From positions 29,009 to 93,008 of the forward strand of contig NZ_QTTN01000026.1 of the NCBI RefSeq assembly GCF_003386535.1: 64,000 nucleotides of DNA, in the 5' to 3' direction. The notes under the pieces were generated by a model. The model had not been told where the DNA came from. It was given only the letters and a program-made list of their open reading frames with translations, and did no database searches. The stretch is from Paenibacillus taihuensis (lineage in GTDB: Bacteria; Bacillota; Bacilli; Paenibacillales; Paenibacillaceae). The position numbers were made by a program, and so were the translations under genes. Position 1 is the stretch's first letter, and every line of letters starts with the position of its first letter. Below, piece by piece: positions 27,162-35,723 of the stretch.

Positions 27162-27188
27162 CCAAACTTTTTGTTCACCCGTAAGGTC
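27162..27188 (+). promoter_or_regulatory. ECF-type promoter of the sigma operon
   Basis: CCAAACTTTTT (27162-27172) is followed 17 nt after its AAAC by GGTC (27185-27188). The identical CCAAACTTTTT with 17-nt spacing to CGTC occurs before the stalk gene (28637). This is the AAC / CGTC pattern of ECF sigma promoters and suggests autoregulation. Confidence 0.55.
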
Positions 27189-27229
27189 TTAGTCTTACGG
27201 CCCTAATTGTAAAGGAGAGTTTAATCGTC

Positions 27230-27745
27230 ATGTTTGCTTCCCATTCTTCAAAGGAAGTGCTGCAATGCATCTTGCTACACAAAGATAACGCTTATCGTTT
27301 GGCATATACATACGTCAGAAATCCCGATGACGCGCTGGACATAATTCAAGAGGCCATTCAGAAAGCTTTAGCAGCTTCAAAGTCACTTAAAGATGTGACC
27401 CAGTCGAAGAGTTGGTTTTATCGCATCGTTATAAACACTGCGTTAGACTTTTTGAGAAAGCAGAAAAACGTCGTTACGCTAGACGTGGAGACGCTTGAAA
27501 CCTTTGGGTTAAGCTCACAAGATGCATACAAGGACTTTGATTTGGAGTCAGCGATGAGTTTGCTCCCTCCTCTTTATCGAAGCGTAGTCGTGCTTCGGTA
27601 CTTCGAAGACATGAAAATTGAAGAAATCGCCCAAGTTTTAAACGAAAATGTCAACACAATCAAGTCGCGATTATACGAAGCTCTTCGAAAATTGCGCTTG
27701 TTCATGAACGATGAAAACTTGAATAAGGTGGATGGCAATGGTTAA
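27230..27745 (+). CDS. ECF sigma factor, SigV/SigM-like
   Basis: This 171-aa sigma factor has region 2 (ILLHKDNAYRLAYTYVRNPD, DALDIIQEAIQKAL, SWFYRIVINTALDFLRKQ) and region 4 (LLPPLYRSVVVLRYFEDMKI, EEIAQVLNENVNTIKSRL). AAAGGAG lies upstream. The 3' end overlaps the anti-sigma start, giving translational coupling. The partner resembles RsiV, whose Bacillus subtilis counterpart responds to lysozyme through SigV; that link is by family resemblance. Shared promoters here suggest it drives its own operon and the stalk-domain gene downstream. Confidence 0.88.
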   Translation: MFASHSSKEVLQCILLHKDNAYRLAYTYVRNPDDALDIIQEAIQKALAASKSLKDVTQSKSWFYRIVINTALDFLRKQKNVVTLDVETLETFGLSSQDAYKDFDLESAMSLLPPLYRSVVVLRYFEDMKIEEIAQVLNENVNTIKSRLYEALRKLRLFMNDENLNKVDGNG

Positions 27746-28616
27746 CAAGATGACCGAACTGAAGCGACAATATAGCGAAATACCTGTCCCCGAGGGTCTG
27801 GACATTATTGTGGATGAAGCAATTCGCAAGCATCTCCATAAGAAAACGATACGGATTCGATGGATAGCTGCTGCAGCTGCAATTGTGACCTTGTTTATCT
27901 CTGCTTTAAACGTGAGTCCCTCATTCGCGAGTGCGTCTTCGAAGTGGCCCGTAATCGGCCCCATCGCTAAAGTACTAACTATCCGCGAGTACAAGGTTGA
28001 AGAACCCACTTATAAAGCGCATATTCATGTTCCGGCAATTACCGATCTTGGAGACAAGTCGTTAGAGCAACAGCTGAACGACAAATATTCTGCGGAGAGC
28101 AAGCGGCTATACGATGAATTCATGTCCGAGGTCGAGGATTTGAAGAAAGGCGGCGGTGGAGAAGCAGGTGTTGAAAGCGGCTATGTTGTCAAAACCGAAA
28201 CGGATCGCCTGTTATCCGTCGGACGCTATGTCGCGAATACCGTAGGTTCTTCCTCCACCACATTCAAATACGATACGGTCGACAAAGTGAACCATGTGCT
28301 CATCACGCTGCCGAGTCTATTTAAAGACGATCGGTATATCGAGATCATTAGCAACAACATTAAGGAACAAATGTTAGCGAGAATGAAACAAGAGAAGAAC
28401 GCGTTTTTCTGGGTTTCCGGGAATGGCCAGCCTGAGTCGGACATGAATTTCAGATCAATTGAGAAGGATCAAAATTTCTATATTAATTCTGATAATAAAC
28501 TGGTCATTTCCTTCGATAAGTACGCTGTCGCTCCAGGATCGATGGGCATAGTCGAATTCGTCATACCGACGGAGCTATTAGTTAACGAACTGGTTAATCA
28601 AGAATACGTAAAATAA
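27738..28616 (+). CDS. RsiV-like anti-sigma factor
   Basis: The ATG at 27738 was preferred because AAGGTGG stands 6 nt before it; 27732 is an alternative. The 292-aa product has a short cytoplasmic N-terminus (VPEGLDIIVDEAIRKHLHKK), one membrane helix (WIAAAAAIVTLFISALNVS) and a large extracellular part. The C-terminal half resembles the DUF3298-type sensor domain of RsiV (LPSLFKDDRYIEIISNNIKE, then SFDKYAVAPGSMGIVEFVIP). RsiV proteins hold the sigma factor and are degraded stepwise after ligand binding; lysozyme is the known ligand in B. subtilis. It is coupled to the sigma gene by overlap. Confidence 0.83.
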   Translation: MVNKMTELKRQYSEIPVPEGLDIIVDEAIRKHLHKKTIRIRWIAAAAAIVTLFISALNVSPSFASASSKWPVIGPIAKVLTIREYKVEEPTYKAHIHVPAITDLGDKSLEQQLNDKYSAESKRLYDEFMSEVEDLKKGGGGEAGVESGYVVKTETDRLLSVGRYVANTVGSSSTTFKYDTVDKVNHVLITLPSLFKDDRYIEIISNNIKEQMLARMKQEKNAFFWVSGNGQPESDMNFRSIEKDQNFYINSDNKLVISFDKYAVAPGSMGIVEFVIPTELLVNELVNQEYVK

Positions 28617-28636
28617 TTCCGTATCAGAGAATTCAT

Positions 28637-28663
28637 CCAAACTTTTTCGCAAGGTGACCCGTC
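28637..28663 (+). promoter_or_regulatory. ECF-type promoter of the stalk-domain gene
   Basis: CCAAACTTTTT (28637-28647) and CGTC (28660-28663) have exactly the spacing of the promoter before the sigma gene. It places this gene in the same predicted regulon. Confidence 0.6.
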
Positions 28664-28706
28664 ATAGCTATGTGCATCCCACAATAAGCTTACGGAGGTC
28701 ATTTCC

Positions 28707-29678
28707 ATGAAGAAAAAGACTGTTATCGCTGCAGGGTTAGCCGCAACCATGACATTAGGGCTCGCGGCTGGTGTTTACGCATCTGGGCAATTGACCCAAG
28801 TGAAGGCATTCTTAAATCCGTCCGTACACGTTAATGTAGGCGGAAGCCAAGTCGAATTAATAGATCAAGACGGCTCGGCAGTGACGCCTCTCGTTTATAA
28901 TAACCACACGTATTTGCCCGTTCGCAGCGTAGCTAGACAACTCGGTTATGACGTGTATTGGGAAGGATCCTCACAGACGGCATATTTCACCCCCAAGAGC
29001 GAGTATCTCGAGTATCGAGCAGATGAGCGATTGATATTGGACAAATACGGATACTCCTTGCAGATTCCGTCATCGTTTGGCGGCAAGCTTCGACCGACTG
29101 TATGGCCGACCGAAACGGTCGCAGACGGAATTAAGTCCGGAGCATTGTCAGCGGGCGCTCTTAGCGCGATCGACTTGCTTTACTTGCCGCAGGATGCAGC
29201 CTCCCCTGAGGCACGTGTTCTCGCTACGGTTGAGGTTATTGATCAGGCAAATTGGAGTGCAGAGAGCCACGATGTTAAAGACTCGGTGTTGGGAACTAAA
29301 GGCGAGTATGTGTACGTCCTCAGAGATGCGAAGGAGAATCCGTTCGGGGTAGGCACACCGGACAACGCAAGTTACAAGGCAATCGTCGATCATTTGACAG
29401 CGAGAGGCTATGATCTGGTCCTCACGCCGGCCGTTTCGGCAAGCGCGGATATCGTATCTAAGCTAGTCGGCTCTTGGACCGAATCGCGCAAAGGAACGGT
29501 AATGGAGTTGACTGCAGACGGCGTCTTTTATCGTGCTGGTCAAGCAGTTGGGAACTACTTGATCATTGACTCTTCTCATATCCGTATCGTAGCGGACATG
29601 TCTGATAGTACGGTCGAATTCGTTGTAAACGGAGATACATTAGAGTTGGCCGGTCAAACGTTCGCTAGGAATAAATAG
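28707..29678 (+). CDS. secreted protein with copper-amine-oxidase-like stalk domain
   Basis: This 323-aa protein has a signal peptide (KKTVIAAGLAATMTLGLAAG, cleavage near VYASG). A stalk domain follows at residues about 40-95 (VNVGGSQVELIDQDGSAVTP, LPVRSVARQLGYDVYWEGSS). The central region of about 130 residues is of unknown fold. A C-terminal lipocalin/DUF-like beta region (VGSWTESRKGTVMELTADGV) looks like the small domain that compares measured and expected state in many Bacillales surface proteins. The start has ACGGAGG. An ECF promoter precedes it, so it is probably an envelope-stress target of the adjacent sigma factor. The exact role is unknown. Confidence 0.75.
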   Translation: MKKKTVIAAGLAATMTLGLAAGVYASGQLTQVKAFLNPSVHVNVGGSQVELIDQDGSAVTPLVYNNHTYLPVRSVARQLGYDVYWEGSSQTAYFTPKSEYLEYRADERLILDKYGYSLQIPSSFGGKLRPTVWPTETVADGIKSGALSAGALSAIDLLYLPQDAASPEARVLATVEVIDQANWSAESHDVKDSVLGTKGEYVYVLRDAKENPFGVGTPDNASYKAIVDHLTARGYDLVLTPAVSASADIVSKLVGSWTESRKGTVMELTADGVFYRAGQAVGNYLIIDSSHIRIVADMSDSTVEFVVNGDTLELAGQTFARNK

Positions 29679-29691
29679 AACACAATAACAA

Positions 29692-29727
29692 GAAGGATGC
29701 TCAATCCAAACGGGATCGGCATCCTTC
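29692..29727 (+). terminator. terminator of the stalk-domain gene
   Basis: An inverted repeat GAAGGATGC / GCATCCTTC encloses an inner pair ATCC / GGAT. Confidence 0.65.
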
Positions 29728-29765
29728 ATTTAGTTATTTCATATTTATTAGAGTACTTATTGATG

Positions 29766-29826
29766 AAAACTGTCCGTTAGCGGAACAGGCTGCCAATTTA
29801 GAGTTGGCAGCCTGTTCTTTGTTATG
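29766..29826. repeat. dispersed hairpin repeat, type copy
   Basis: AAACTGTCCGTTAGCGG is followed by a long stem AACAGGCTGCCAA / TTGGCAGCCTGTT with a 7-nt loop, then CTTTGTTATG. The stem is perfect over 13 bp. Confidence 0.8.
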
Positions 29827-29851
29827 TTTTCGGTTCTCATTCTCCATTAGC

Positions 29852-30217
29852 TCATTCTTCAGGATTTTCCCAATCCTCATCTAAAACTAATTTGCCTGTC
29901 TTATCTCTAATAAAAGCAGTACCTGGTGGAGAATCAAGAAATTGAATAATATCCAAATCATAATTACATATCGTATTGACTTGGTAAACGGCATGATATT
30001 TAGGATTACTCATATAATTTTCATCCTCATCACCAGCCATAAACCGCCACCCACTATCTGGATAACTAGAACTCGGTTCTTCTCTGTACATAAACCCAAC
30101 CTTACTACCATCAACTGTTATCCTGTCAGTTGCAATACATCCTTCTTCAGATTCAATTAATCTTTTTATTTTATCTCCAGGGATTTTGTACTTTTTCTTT
30201 TTATTAAACCCAAACAT
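29852..30217 (-). CDS. DUF2185 / Imm33-like protein
   Basis: The ATG at 30217 (121 aa) is chosen for AGGGG 7 nt upstream; the longer open frame reads through a repeat and has no ribosome site. The conserved core CIATDRITVDGSKVGFMYRE, then DSGWRFMAGDEDE, matches DUF2185, a domain used as the Imm33 immunity protein in polymorphic toxin systems. No toxin gene adjoins it. It lies as a single-gene unit between two hairpin repeats, the context in which orphan immunity genes often occur. Confidence 0.72.
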   Translation of the reverse strand: MFGFNKKKKYKIPGDKIKRLIESEEGCIATDRITVDGSKVGFMYREEPSSSYPDSGWRFMAGDEDENYMSNPKYHAVYQVNTICNYDLDIIQFLDSPPGTAFIRDKTGKLVLDEDWENPEE

Positions 30218-30342
30218 ACATTTGCCCCTTTTTATTGCATATCGTTCAACCTCAATAAGATTCGCGATACCTAACACACTATCCTGCCTGTTTTGCGAAA
30301 TGAAAATGGAGCAGTTGCGGATCTCGAACTGCATATACCTCA

Positions 30343-30440
30343 TCGAACTATCCTGCCCCGTTCAACGAAACACAATAGCTGGCTAGATGCCCAGCTGCCG
30401 TCGTGTTGTAATAGGTGATAGTGAGTATCCTATTAGCGCA
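30343..30440. repeat. dispersed hairpin repeat, GCTG variant
   Basis: GAACTATCCTGCCCCGTTC is followed by the stem AGCTGG / CCAGCT and CCGTCGTGTT, then GGTGATAGTG and CTATTAGCGC. The right box overlaps the stop codon of the next gene. Confidence 0.65.
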
Positions 30441-30624
30441 ACCATGTGGTTAACGGTTTATCATCCCAAATTTGTACTTCTATGTACCTCTCAGGTCCAT
30501 TTTTCCCCTGAGTATTCCATTCCTGGGGTAACCCGAATTCATTAATTACATGATAAATCTCATTTAACGTATACACCTGACCTCGATATTTCTTCCCATC
30601 TTGATACCTCATGGTTGGAAACAA
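30433..30624 (-). CDS. hypothetical small protein, up to 63 aa
   Basis: I do not recognise it. A likely start is the second Met (MRYQDGKKYRG, 30612). The protein is soluble, with YTLNEIYHVINEFGLPQEW in the middle and a tryptophan-containing tail. The TAA stop codon lies inside the GCGCTAA end of the hairpin repeat, so the gene end and the element are fused, as expected for a cassette junction. There is no convincing ribosome site, and it may be a degraded gene. Confidence 0.4.
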   Translation of the reverse strand: MFPTMRYQDGKKYRGQVYTLNEIYHVINEFGLPQEWNTQGKNGPERYIEVQIWDDKPLTTWLR

Positions 30625-30644
30625 GTCTACATACGTAAAACTTA

Positions 30645-30737
30645 ATGTCTATTACTGCATGTGTAATGACACCTGACGGAAAGGAGATTTGTACGTTTCC
30701 TACTAAGACAGTCTCTTTGTTGCAGTTAATAGACTAG
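30645..30737 (+). pseudogene. IS110-family transposase N-terminal remnant
   Basis: A 30-codon stretch (CVMTPDGKEICTFPTKTVSLL) matches the segment following the first catalytic Asp in IS110/IS1111-type transposases. It ends at a stop. The upstream DVH-type motif and everything downstream are missing. The remaining sequence to 30790 shows nothing. Confidence 0.45.
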
Positions 30738-30790
30738 ATAAGAAACCATGGCTGTACGCATGTCGCAATGGAAATGCTACTATTTAATCA

Positions 30791-30819
30791 TTGACGCCAA
30801 AAAAATAATAAGTTAAAAT
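30791..30819 (+). promoter_or_regulatory. promoter of the iron permease operon
   Basis: TTGACG (30791-30796) and TAAAAT (30814-30819) have 17-bp spacing, followed at once by the Fur box. Confidence 0.6.
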
Positions 30820-30832
30820 CGCAAAGGTAAAA

Positions 30833-30847
30833 TGATAATGATTTTCA
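30833..30847. promoter_or_regulatory. Fur box
   Basis: TGATAATGATTTTCA fits the 7-1-7 Fur consensus TGATAATNATTATCA with one mismatch. It overlaps the expected transcription start, so iron-bound Fur should block the operon. Confidence 0.75.
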
Positions 30848-30885
30848 TTCTTGGTTTTGTATTTATAGCTAAGGTGGGGTAACCA

Positions 30886-32349
30886 ATGCGTTTTATTACA
30901 GGAATTATTGCCTTACTTTCGCTTATGCTCGTGTTTCCTCCAGGTGCGTACGCTTCAGGCTCTGGTGTTGAGAATATGACTAAGCTTAATGTCTACATCG
31001 AGAGAGCTCTCGATCAAGCGGGCACCGATTTGAAATCTTCTAAAAAATCGTATGATCAGTTCCATGACCAGTGGCTACAGGTGGAAGGTACCATCAAAGC
31101 CGATTCAGTGGACGCGTACAAGGACATCGAATCGCAAATGGGACAGGTCGAATACGCCTATATGACCGAAAAGTCTAAAGACGCCAAAACGGCTCTTCAA
31201 GGCTTGGAACAAGCGGCCGAAGACTTTATTGCTGGAAAATATGGCAAGTCGACCGATTCGACGGACCAAGATTTGTCGCTCTCCGATTTTATTCATTTGC
31301 TGCAGCAGATTAAAGATAACGTACATGCGCAAGATCAACAGCAATCGCTTGAAGCGATCTCGAAGGCTCGGGAAACTTGGCTTAGCGTAGAAGGAATCGT
31401 CGTGGCGCAATCGGCTTCCGTCTACAGCAGTTCGGAACGGGACATGGTCGTGATCCAAGCGATGGTCAAGGATCAGAAATTCGACAACGCAGAGAAAACG
31501 ACTGACGATATGATCGCCTATCTTACACCGCTTAGCCAAAAGTCCGCTTATACGTTCTGGGATGCAGCCATGATTCCGATCCGTGAAGGCTTAGAAGCGT
31601 TGCTCGTCGTAGGAGCGCTGCTCTCTTTTGCGAAGAAATCGAATAAAGGGCATGGGAAAGTGTGGATCTTATCCGGTGTCGGCGCCGGTCTTGTTCTTAG
31701 CACGATTCTAGCCATCATCATTAAGGTTGTATTCTCATCGGGAGCCTTTGGCCGAAATAATTTCATTATCTCGGGCTGGACAGGAGTTTTCGCTGCAGCC
31801 ATGCTTCTTTACATGAGCTACTGGCTGCATAGCAACTCCAACATGAATCAATGGAATAGGTTCATCAAATCCAAAACCGAAACAGCGATGAGCACGGGAC
31901 GGGTAGTCTCTCTCGGCCTTCTATCATTCCTGGCGGTGTTCCGCGAAGGCACCGAAACAGTTCTGTTCATCATCGGCATGATCAATCAAATTAGTGTGCA
32001 GCAGCTGCTATTGGGGATGCTGATTGGTTTTGGGTTTTTAGCGGTACTCGCGTTTCTCATGCTCTATGTAGGATTCAAATTGCCGATCCGTCCGTTCTTT
32101 ATGATCTCGAGCTTGATTGTATTCTACTTATGCATCAAATTTATGGGCCTTGGCATTCACAGCTTGCAGCTTGCGGGGATCGTGCCAGTATCGAACTCGT
32201 CAACGCTTCCGAGCATTGATTTTATTGCCTTCTACCCATCTTGGCAAAGCTCGGCACCGCAACTGGTAATCACGTTATTTGCGATCGGATTCTTAATCAT
32301 GGGCCGTTTGCGCAAGAACAGATCCAAAGCACAAATTGCAGCAACCTAA
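30886..32349 (+). CDS. FTR1-family iron permease (EfeU-like)
   Basis: This 487-aa protein has a signal peptide (1-23) and an extracellular helical domain of about 200 residues that contains two related halves (FHDQWLQVEGTIKADSVDAY and ARETWLSVEGIVVAQSASVY). Seven or so membrane helices follow. Both iron-binding REGxE motifs are present: REGLE (233-237) and REGTE (353-357), the hallmark of FTR1/EfeU permeases. The fused N-terminal helical domain is known in Firmicute members. A Fur box upstream indicates iron repression. A small lipoprotein follows 26 bp downstream in the same operon. Confidence 0.9.
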   Translation: MRFITGIIALLSLMLVFPPGAYASGSGVENMTKLNVYIERALDQAGTDLKSSKKSYDQFHDQWLQVEGTIKADSVDAYKDIESQMGQVEYAYMTEKSKDAKTALQGLEQAAEDFIAGKYGKSTDSTDQDLSLSDFIHLLQQIKDNVHAQDQQQSLEAISKARETWLSVEGIVVAQSASVYSSSERDMVVIQAMVKDQKFDNAEKTTDDMIAYLTPLSQKSAYTFWDAAMIPIREGLEALLVVGALLSFAKKSNKGHGKVWILSGVGAGLVLSTILAIIIKVVFSSGAFGRNNFIISGWTGVFAAAMLLYMSYWLHSNSNMNQWNRFIKSKTETAMSTGRVVSLGLLSFLAVFREGTETVLFIIGMINQISVQQLLLGMLIGFGFLAVLAFLMLYVGFKLPIRPFFMISSLIVFYLCIKFMGLGIHSLQLAGIVPVSNSSTLPSIDFIAFYPSWQSSAPQLVITLFAIGFLIMGRLRKNRSKAQIAAT

Positions 32350-32375
32350 TAAACTATCATTTGGAGGACTTATCA

Positions 32376-32747
32376 ATGAAGCAATTACTAGCTGCACTAA
32401 TCCTTGTTCTGGCTTTAACACTTTCCGGCTGCGGATCCAACAAAGCGGATGACACTGTCAAGAAGGGCGCGAATGATTTGATCAGCGTTACGGATGATCT
32501 TCAGAAGGAAATCGAAGCCGGCAACGAAGCGAAAATCAAAGAACTCGGTCCAAAATTGGAGGACGTTTGGTCTTCTTTCGAGGATAGTGTCAATAAAGAC
32601 TATGCGGATTACTACGAGAAAATCGAAGAAAGCTTGAATCCGGAAGTTGCCGCATCGAAAGCAAACCCGATCGATATCAAACTCGTTGGAAAATTGAACG
32701 AGAGCTTGAATAAAACGCTGACGGAATTAGTGCAAAGCATCAAATAA
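32376..32747 (+). CDS. lipoprotein of the iron-uptake operon
   Basis: The ATG at 32376 has TTGGAGGAC upstream. The 123-aa product is a lipoprotein (lipobox LSGC, Cys19) with an all-helical mature part (LISVTDDLQKEIEAGNEAKI, VWSSFEDSVNKDYADYYEKI). That pattern resembles the helical extracellular domain of the permease and of EfeO-type proteins. It probably presents ferrous or ferric iron to the permease at the outer membrane face; this is inferred from operon position and fold pattern. No EfeB-like peroxidase gene follows. Confidence 0.72.
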   Translation: MKQLLAALILVLALTLSGCGSNKADDTVKKGANDLISVTDDLQKEIEAGNEAKIKELGPKLEDVWSSFEDSVNKDYADYYEKIEESLNPEVAASKANPIDIKLVGKLNESLNKTLTELVQSIK

Positions 32748-32905
32748 TGTGAAAGTAAATACGGAACGAGCTCCTCAGGCAACGTTATGGAAAAGTAGGA
32801 TTCAACTTTTCTAATTTCACTTTCATTCGCAGCTGGATCGCATTCTAAAACGAACTAAACTGGGTTTGTGATTTGCGTTTTACGAACAAATTCGTTCATC
32901 CTCAT
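32745..32905 (-). pseudogene. SMI1/KNR4-family remnant
   Basis: The minus strand from 32899 reads MNEFVRKTQITNPV, a TAG, then SEIRKVESYFSITLPEEL and VPYLL, a typical SMI1/KNR4 N-terminus (helix followed by LPEELVPYL). The rest is absent, running into the end of the iron-operon lipoprotein gene. SMI1/KNR4 proteins serve as immunity factors in contact-dependent toxin systems. This copy is dead. Confidence 0.5.
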
Positions 32906-32906
32906 A

Positions 32907-32951
32907 ACAAAACCTCCCAAATTTAGCTTCGCTAAATTTGGGAGGTTTTGT
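32907..32951. terminator. strong bidirectional terminator
   Basis: Perfect 21-bp arms (ACAAAACCTCCCAAATTTAGC and its complement) enclose a 3-nt loop, with a T-run at either end. It is the longest perfect hairpin in the window. From here to 33110 nothing else is seen. Confidence 0.8.
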
Positions 32952-33110
32952 CTGCTTCAGTGATATCAAGCAATTAAAGAACTTTATTTTAAACAAGACT
33001 CATTTCAGACCCGTCAACAAATTAACTCTAATTCACGACCTCGATATCCAAAGTAGTAATGGATATTTTATGAAAATTAAGAATTTGCAGTAGATCTTCG
33101 CATAAAAGTC

Positions 33111-33383
33111 TTATCTTAACTCATCTGTGTCTTTAGCTTTTCTAACGAACTTTATATCTGCTACAAACTTAATACTACCGTCGCGAGTATAGTTACTTAG
33201 TTTAAATGGGTTTATTATCTTTCCCTCCACCATATACCCCCAACTATTTAAAACAACATCAAAATCAAATGCATCAGATACAAGTTCTTCAAAACCACCA
33301 TCAACACAAACTGTTATTTTAAGAATGTCACCTTTCTTAATATCAATATTTTTCTTATGAAAAATCTTTTTTAAATTTTGCAT
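33111..33383 (-). CDS. hypothetical protein, 90 aa
   Basis: I cannot assign a family. It has a basic N-terminal helix (MQNLKKIFHKKNIDIKKGD), then a beta-rich stretch (ILKITVCVDGG, GKIINPFKLSNYTRDGSIKF) suggesting a small barrel. GGAGA stands 9 nt before the ATG. A GTACCCGTCC box at about 33422 marks the upstream side, again resembling a cassette boundary. Between 33384 and 33784 there is no convincing gene. That stretch is the 3' flank of the IS110 element and may belong to it. Confidence 0.5.
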   Translation of the reverse strand: MQNLKKIFHKKNIDIKKGDILKITVCVDGGFEELVSDAFDFDVVLNSWGYMVEGKIINPFKLSNYTRDGSIKFVADIKFVRKAKDTDELR

Positions 33384-33784
33384 GCGATGCGTCTCCGTTA
33401 TTCAATATCAATTGCATTAAAGTACCCGTCCCTCGGTTTTAAGGGTTTATCTCACATATACTCACTCATTCGCAGGATTTCATCACCTTGAATTCATCAT
33501 GCAGGTGGGGAAAGTTAGAGGCGAGTGCCGTCTGGCCATTATTTGGGTATGCGGGAACAGGAGAATCGCACTAGCCATTCCCTTACGCTTCATTCTACTG
33601 CACGCAAACTCTACAAGTGCCCTGGTGTTTACCATCCCATGACTCGACGGGTCTATGCCCTAACATTCCATCGTCATACTTATCCAAGGTGTGGAGACCG
33701 ATTGCGTTTAGCGGACGGGTCTAAGCCCTTTTCGGGCACGAACTCGGTTCTCAATGCTTTCTTTGTCAAAATCCCGCGAACGAG

Positions 33785-35078
33785 TCAATATACGTGACGG
33801 TTCATCACCTTAGGCTGCTTGTGAAACGAGATAGCTGGCTTTTTCCGGAGAGAGGTTTCAGCCCAATGGACCATACCGATCAGAATTCGTGCCACTTTAC
33901 CCACAAGCTTGAAGACAGACTGTTGCTTTTTCATGTGTTTTACTTGAACATTATGCTGATGCAATTCTTGAAAGATCGGATTAACTCCGATGAGTTGAAT
34001 GGTTGCTAAGTATAGATATTTCCTTAGGTTGGAATCCCCTCGTTTGGAGATGACGATCTGCCCTTTCCTTTTTCCCGACGTGCTTTCTGCCAGATTCAGA
34101 CCGGCATTGCGCAGTAACTGACGCCCATGAGCATACTGTCTTAGGTCACCTGCACCTGCTAAGATGGCCGCGACGAATATTGGACCAAATCCCTTAATGG
34201 AACGGAGCTGAACGGCCATGGGGATCTAGATGCTTTTCTATGTCTGCTAACATATCCATAATTCGTTCGAACTCTGTAATTAGACGCACAAAATCTTGCT
34301 TTGCTTCGGTTAAGGCTGTTACGTCTCCTACACTCCGCCTAGCTTGCGCAAGGAGCTCAGCAGCCTTTTGTATGCCTGTAGTGCTGCCTGCCCTTTGCAT
34401 ATGTTTTCTCCACATCGAAACGATCTCCGGTGTTGACCGTCCAGCAAGATCCTGCGGCGTAGGCAACTCCTTCAACGTTGCCATAGAACGTTTGCAGGTC
34501 CAATCCTTGAATACCAAACTGAACTCCGGGAACCGAATATCCAGCCACTGAATGATTCGATTTTGCAGCCGAACGCTATTGGTAACCCAAAATTCTCGAT
34601 CACTCATCAGCGTTCGAAGACGCTGGAATACATGTGTCTGTTTGGTATGTTCATAGTAGAAGCCTCGACTTACTACATCTGCTATGACAAGTGCATCTTT
34701 TGGGTCGCTCTTCGATTGGCAGTTGTCGCGGTTTTCTTTATTGCGCTTTGTCGTTGCTGGATTGACTAAGACGACTTGCAATCCTTTATGGGTAAGCCAG
34801 TTGGCCAAGTTCCACCAATAATGGCCTGTTGGCTCCATACCAATGATTACTTTGCTCATACGATGCTTTTGCTGGAGGTCTTCCATCCACCGGTGCAGCT
34901 TTTCAAATCCCTCGATGCTGTTGCTAAACGATACATGTCGATTCGTGAGCACGATTCCACGATAATTCGTAACCTGTGCCACATGTGTTTCTTTGGCCAT
35001 GTCGATTCCAACGATGAGATGCGAGGTGGTAATTCGTTCAATTCGTTGATTTTGAGCTTCCGATTGTTTAAACTTCAT
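33785..35078 (-). mobile_element. IS110-family element with frameshifted transposase
   Basis: The transposase starts at 35078 (GGAGG 10 nt upstream). Its first part has the DEDD catalytic set: Asp in IVGIDMAKETH, Glu in IIGMEPTGHYWW, and two Asp in SKSDPKDALVIAD. The frame closes after HLDPHGRSAPFH at 34194. The C-terminal part (SIKGFGPIFVAAILAGAG, AGLNLAESTSGKRKGQI, with the conserved Ser) continues in another frame to 33785. Removing one G from the GGGG at 34220-34223 restores a single reading frame through LDPMAVQLRSIKGFG. IS110 elements lack long terminal repeats, so exact ends cannot be fixed here; the 3' flank back to about 33430 has no other gene. Confidence 0.82.
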
Positions 35079-35206
35079 AACAAGAGCGCCTCCTTGATGT
35101 GTTGTGGACAAACCCATCATACCGAGGCGCTCCTTTTTTGACAAAGGCCATTTCTTAGCCTTAACAGGAATGTTTATTTGAACGCCGAATCGTCGTTTCC
35201 AACTAG

Positions 35207-35680
35207 CTACTCAACTTGATTAACTAAATTTATTAGTTCATTTTGAGTTAGTTTATTTTCTCCTAATGGCCCCAGATGGCCGTTGGCGTTAATGTAATAC
35301 ACAAAGCGAGCTATAAATCCATTCTCACTTTCCCACCATATCGACTGACTATCCTCATCTTCTTTATAATAGGCAAGTATCCCGTTTTCGAGCTGTATAG
35401 ACTGCATTTCTTCGCTATCCGATAACGTATCAAGTTTGCCAATAATAACCTTGCTCAAAATGTATCTTATTTCTTGGCCAGTCTGCTTATTTTTATAATG
35501 GAATACAAATTGGTGAAGGTTATCAATTTCAATTTCAGTGCGAACCTCATTTACTTCAAACGGGAATTTTGAGGGTTCAGTGAAATCATAAAGCATCGAG
35601 TTGGTTCTGACATCCGTCTGCTTAACGCCATTACATCCACTTATTAAACAACAAAGTAGTAAGAAAATAATAAAACGAAT
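35207..35680 (-). CDS. lipoprotein with possible ATT start
   Basis: The conventional ATG (35596) would give a 129-aa protein without export signal. Reading upstream in the same frame gives a complete lipoprotein signal: a basic first residue, a hydrophobic core FIIFLLLCCLIS and lipobox ISGC (Cys16 counted from an ATT at 35680). GGGGGG stands 6 nt before that ATT. No ATG, GTG or TTG is available there, so either ATT is used as a rare start or the original start codon has mutated. The mature part is an unrecognised beta-rich domain (VFHYKNKQTGQEIRYILSKV). Read directly: the signal; inferred: the start. Confidence 0.55.
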   Translation of the reverse strand: MRFIIFLLLCCLISGCNGVKQTDVRTNSMLYDFTEPSKFPFEVNEVRTEIEIDNLHQFVFHYKNKQTGQEIRYILSKVIIGKLDTLSDSEEMQSIQLENGILAYYKEDEDSQSIWWESENGFIARFVYYINANGHLGPLGENKLTQNELINLVNQVE

Positions 35681-35723
35681 TCTAAGCCCCCCTCATGGTT
35701 TAGTGCCTATATATTACCGCAAA

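Noticed and set aside
33525..33797. 90-aa plus-strand frame beside the IS110 element
   Set aside because: It has no ribosome site and no recognisable motif, and lies in what is probably the non-coding flank of the IS.
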